Assembly (NCBI GenBank): GCA_020437365.1 | Contig: JAGQWM010000005.1 | Location: 1-64,000 of the forward strand | Direction: 5' to 3' | Length of the DNA stretch: 64,000 nt | Source of the DNA: Chitinophagaceae bacterium | GTDB taxonomy: Bacteria; Bacteroidota; Bacteroidia; Chitinophagales; Chitinophagaceae | In this document: one piece after another, positions 63,230 through 64,000 of the stretch | Numbering within the stretch: position 1 is the first letter of the stretch | Layout of the letters: every line of letters begins with the position of its first letter | Program-made: the position numbers and the translations under genes | Notes under the pieces: generated by a model | The model's database searches: none | Seen by the model: the letters and a program-made list of their open reading frames with translations, nothing else | Told to the model about the DNA's origin: nothing

Positions 63230-63237
63230 TACATTTC
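63230..63237 (+). promoter_or_regulatory. Possible -7 box at the C1 peptidase start
   Basis: TACATTTC, seven of eight matches to TAnnTTTG, ends three bases before the ATG at 63241. No TTG is visible upstream at the right spacing, so this is tentative. Confidence 0.3.
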
Positions 63238-63240
63238 AGC

Positions 63241-64000
63241 ATGAAACAAATTGTCATTCTCGTTTTTCTTTTCATTGGAGCCAAAAGTTTTTCACAACAA
63301 CTTTCTATTCAAACATTGGGCTTCGAAAAAATGAAGCTCAATAACTGTACCGAAGTAAAAGACCAGTATCTGTCAGCTACCTGTTGGAGTTTTGCCGGTA
63401 ATTCATTTTTGGAAAGTGAGTTATTGAAAAATGGAAAAGGGAATTTCAACCTGAGTGAAATGTTTATTGCCCGACATTCCATGAAAAGAAAAATTGAAAG
63501 GCATTTAGCACTTAAAGGAAAAAATTTCTTTACACCCGGCGGGCAGTTTCATGATGAAATCTGGGTGATGAAACATTTTGGTATGATGCCCGAATCGGCG
63601 TACTCCGGAAAGCTTTCTGCAACAACCCATCATAATCACGGGGCGTTGGACACGGCAATTAGTCATTTTGTCAAAAAAATGCTGGCCAAAGGTGTTACCC
63701 AATTAAATGCAACGCAAAACAAATTTGTGGACAGTGTATTGGATGCCAATCTTGGTGCCATTCCCAAAACTTTTCAGTATGAAGGCAAAATTTACACGCC
63801 GCAATCTTTTTTGCAAGAAGTGTTATCTATTAATCCGGACGATTACGTAGAAATTACTTCATACACTCATCATCCGTTTTATAAAAAATTTGTGTTGGAA
63901 GATAAATACAATTGGACGGGCGATGCTTATTGGAATGTGCCTTTAGCCGATTACTCAGCTATTACAGATCAGGCATTAAAAAATGGATTTACCGTAGTGT
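63241..64000 (+). CDS. Papain-fold (C1) peptidase, bleomycin hydrolase-like, partial
   Basis: The frame is open to the window end; 253 residues are seen. A signal peptide (about 1-19, ending SFSQ) precedes the active-site segment DQYLSATCWSFAGNSF with Cys C48, followed by LSEMFIARHSM and GGQFHDEIWVMKHFGMMPES, as in the C1B group (bleomycin hydrolase/aminopeptidase C). The catalytic His and Asn should lie beyond the window. An exported form points to periplasmic or extracellular peptide breakdown. Start ATG 63241. Confidence 0.88.
   Translation, partial: MKQIVILVFLFIGAKSFSQQLSIQTLGFEKMKLNNCTEVKDQYLSATCWSFAGNSFLESELLKNGKGNFNLSEMFIARHSMKRKIERHLALKGKNFFTPGGQFHDEIWVMKHFGMMPESAYSGKLSATTHHNHGALDTAISHFVKKMLAKGVTQLNATQNKFVDSVLDANLGAIPKTFQYEGKIYTPQSFLQEVLSINPDDYVEITSYTHHPFYKKFVLEDKYNWTGDAYWNVPLADYSAITDQALKNGFTVV

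Overview
The window looks like a chromosomal segment of a Bacteroidota bacterium, most likely of the family Chitinophagaceae. The grounds are: gliding-motility genes of the gld family (gldE, gldD, gldA); many SPII lipoproteins and small signal-peptide proteins; a 31-residue COX24/bS22-like basic protein; a carbamoyl-phosphate synthase large subunit of the short Bacteroidota type; beta-propeller histidine kinases; and promoters of the Bacteroidota form TTG-N19-22-TAnnTTTG rather than E. coli -35/-10 boxes. Genes are densely packed. I see no rRNA, tRNA, CRISPR array, insertion sequence or prophage. The family-level assignment is an inference from memory of protein types, not from a search.

Layout. 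0.1-4 kb: membrane Zn-peptidase, ribonuclease G, tiny ribosome-associated protein, TPR protein and HU. 4.1-7.8 kb: mutY-ssb-gldE-gldD, joining DNA repair and replication to gliding/type IX secretion functions. 7.8-12.6 kb: small membrane proteins, then a GTG-started run of DUF3109, LutB and a polysaccharide deacetylase. 12.6-21.7 kb (minus strand): purH, comEC, an all-helical protein of unknown function, carB and a lipoprotein. 21.8-26 kb: M23 peptidase, Bcp peroxiredoxin, an HExxH protein, a Cys-rich lipoprotein and birA. 26.1-31.9 kb: rsfS, ftsH, lutC, a gamma-glutamylcyclotransferase-like protein, hicBA, lpxH and a secreted beta-propeller. 31.9-37.7 kb: thioredoxin-like protein, MerR regulator, M23 peptidase, alaS, a 52-residue membrane protein and a GNAT acetyltransferase. 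37.8-44.8 kb: PDZ protein, then propeller histidine kinase, response regulator, OmpA-like protein and a secreted protein. 45-54.8 kb: gatB, TlpA-like oxidoreductase, GAF protein, DUF6089 outer-membrane protein, nth, ftsB-like, eno and gldA. 54.9-64 kb: two SulP anion transporters around a beta-carbonic anhydrase, NhaD Na+/H+ antiporter, acs, and a C1 peptidase cut by the window end.

How the genes work together. Most of the window is core housekeeping (translation: alaS, gatB, rsfS; base excision repair: mutY, nth; purine and carbamoyl-phosphate synthesis; glycolysis; membrane proteolysis; lipid A synthesis). Three accessory themes stand out: a bicarbonate/pH block (SulP, carbonic anhydrase, SulP, NhaD); a sensor block (propeller kinase, regulator, OmpA-like protein, secreted protein); and a small HicBA toxin-antitoxin pair just upstream of lpxH.

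The most distinctive observation is regulatory. At least five genes (gldA, hicB, an M23 peptidase, a GGCT-like gene and nth) have a TAnnTTTG-like box ending exactly four bases before the ATG, so that transcription would start at or next to the start codon (leaderless mRNA). I found no obvious large undescribed defence or biosynthetic system. The best candidates for something new are this promoter geometry, the Cys-rich lipoprotein, the kinase-OmpA locus and the small protein beside the bicarbonate genes.
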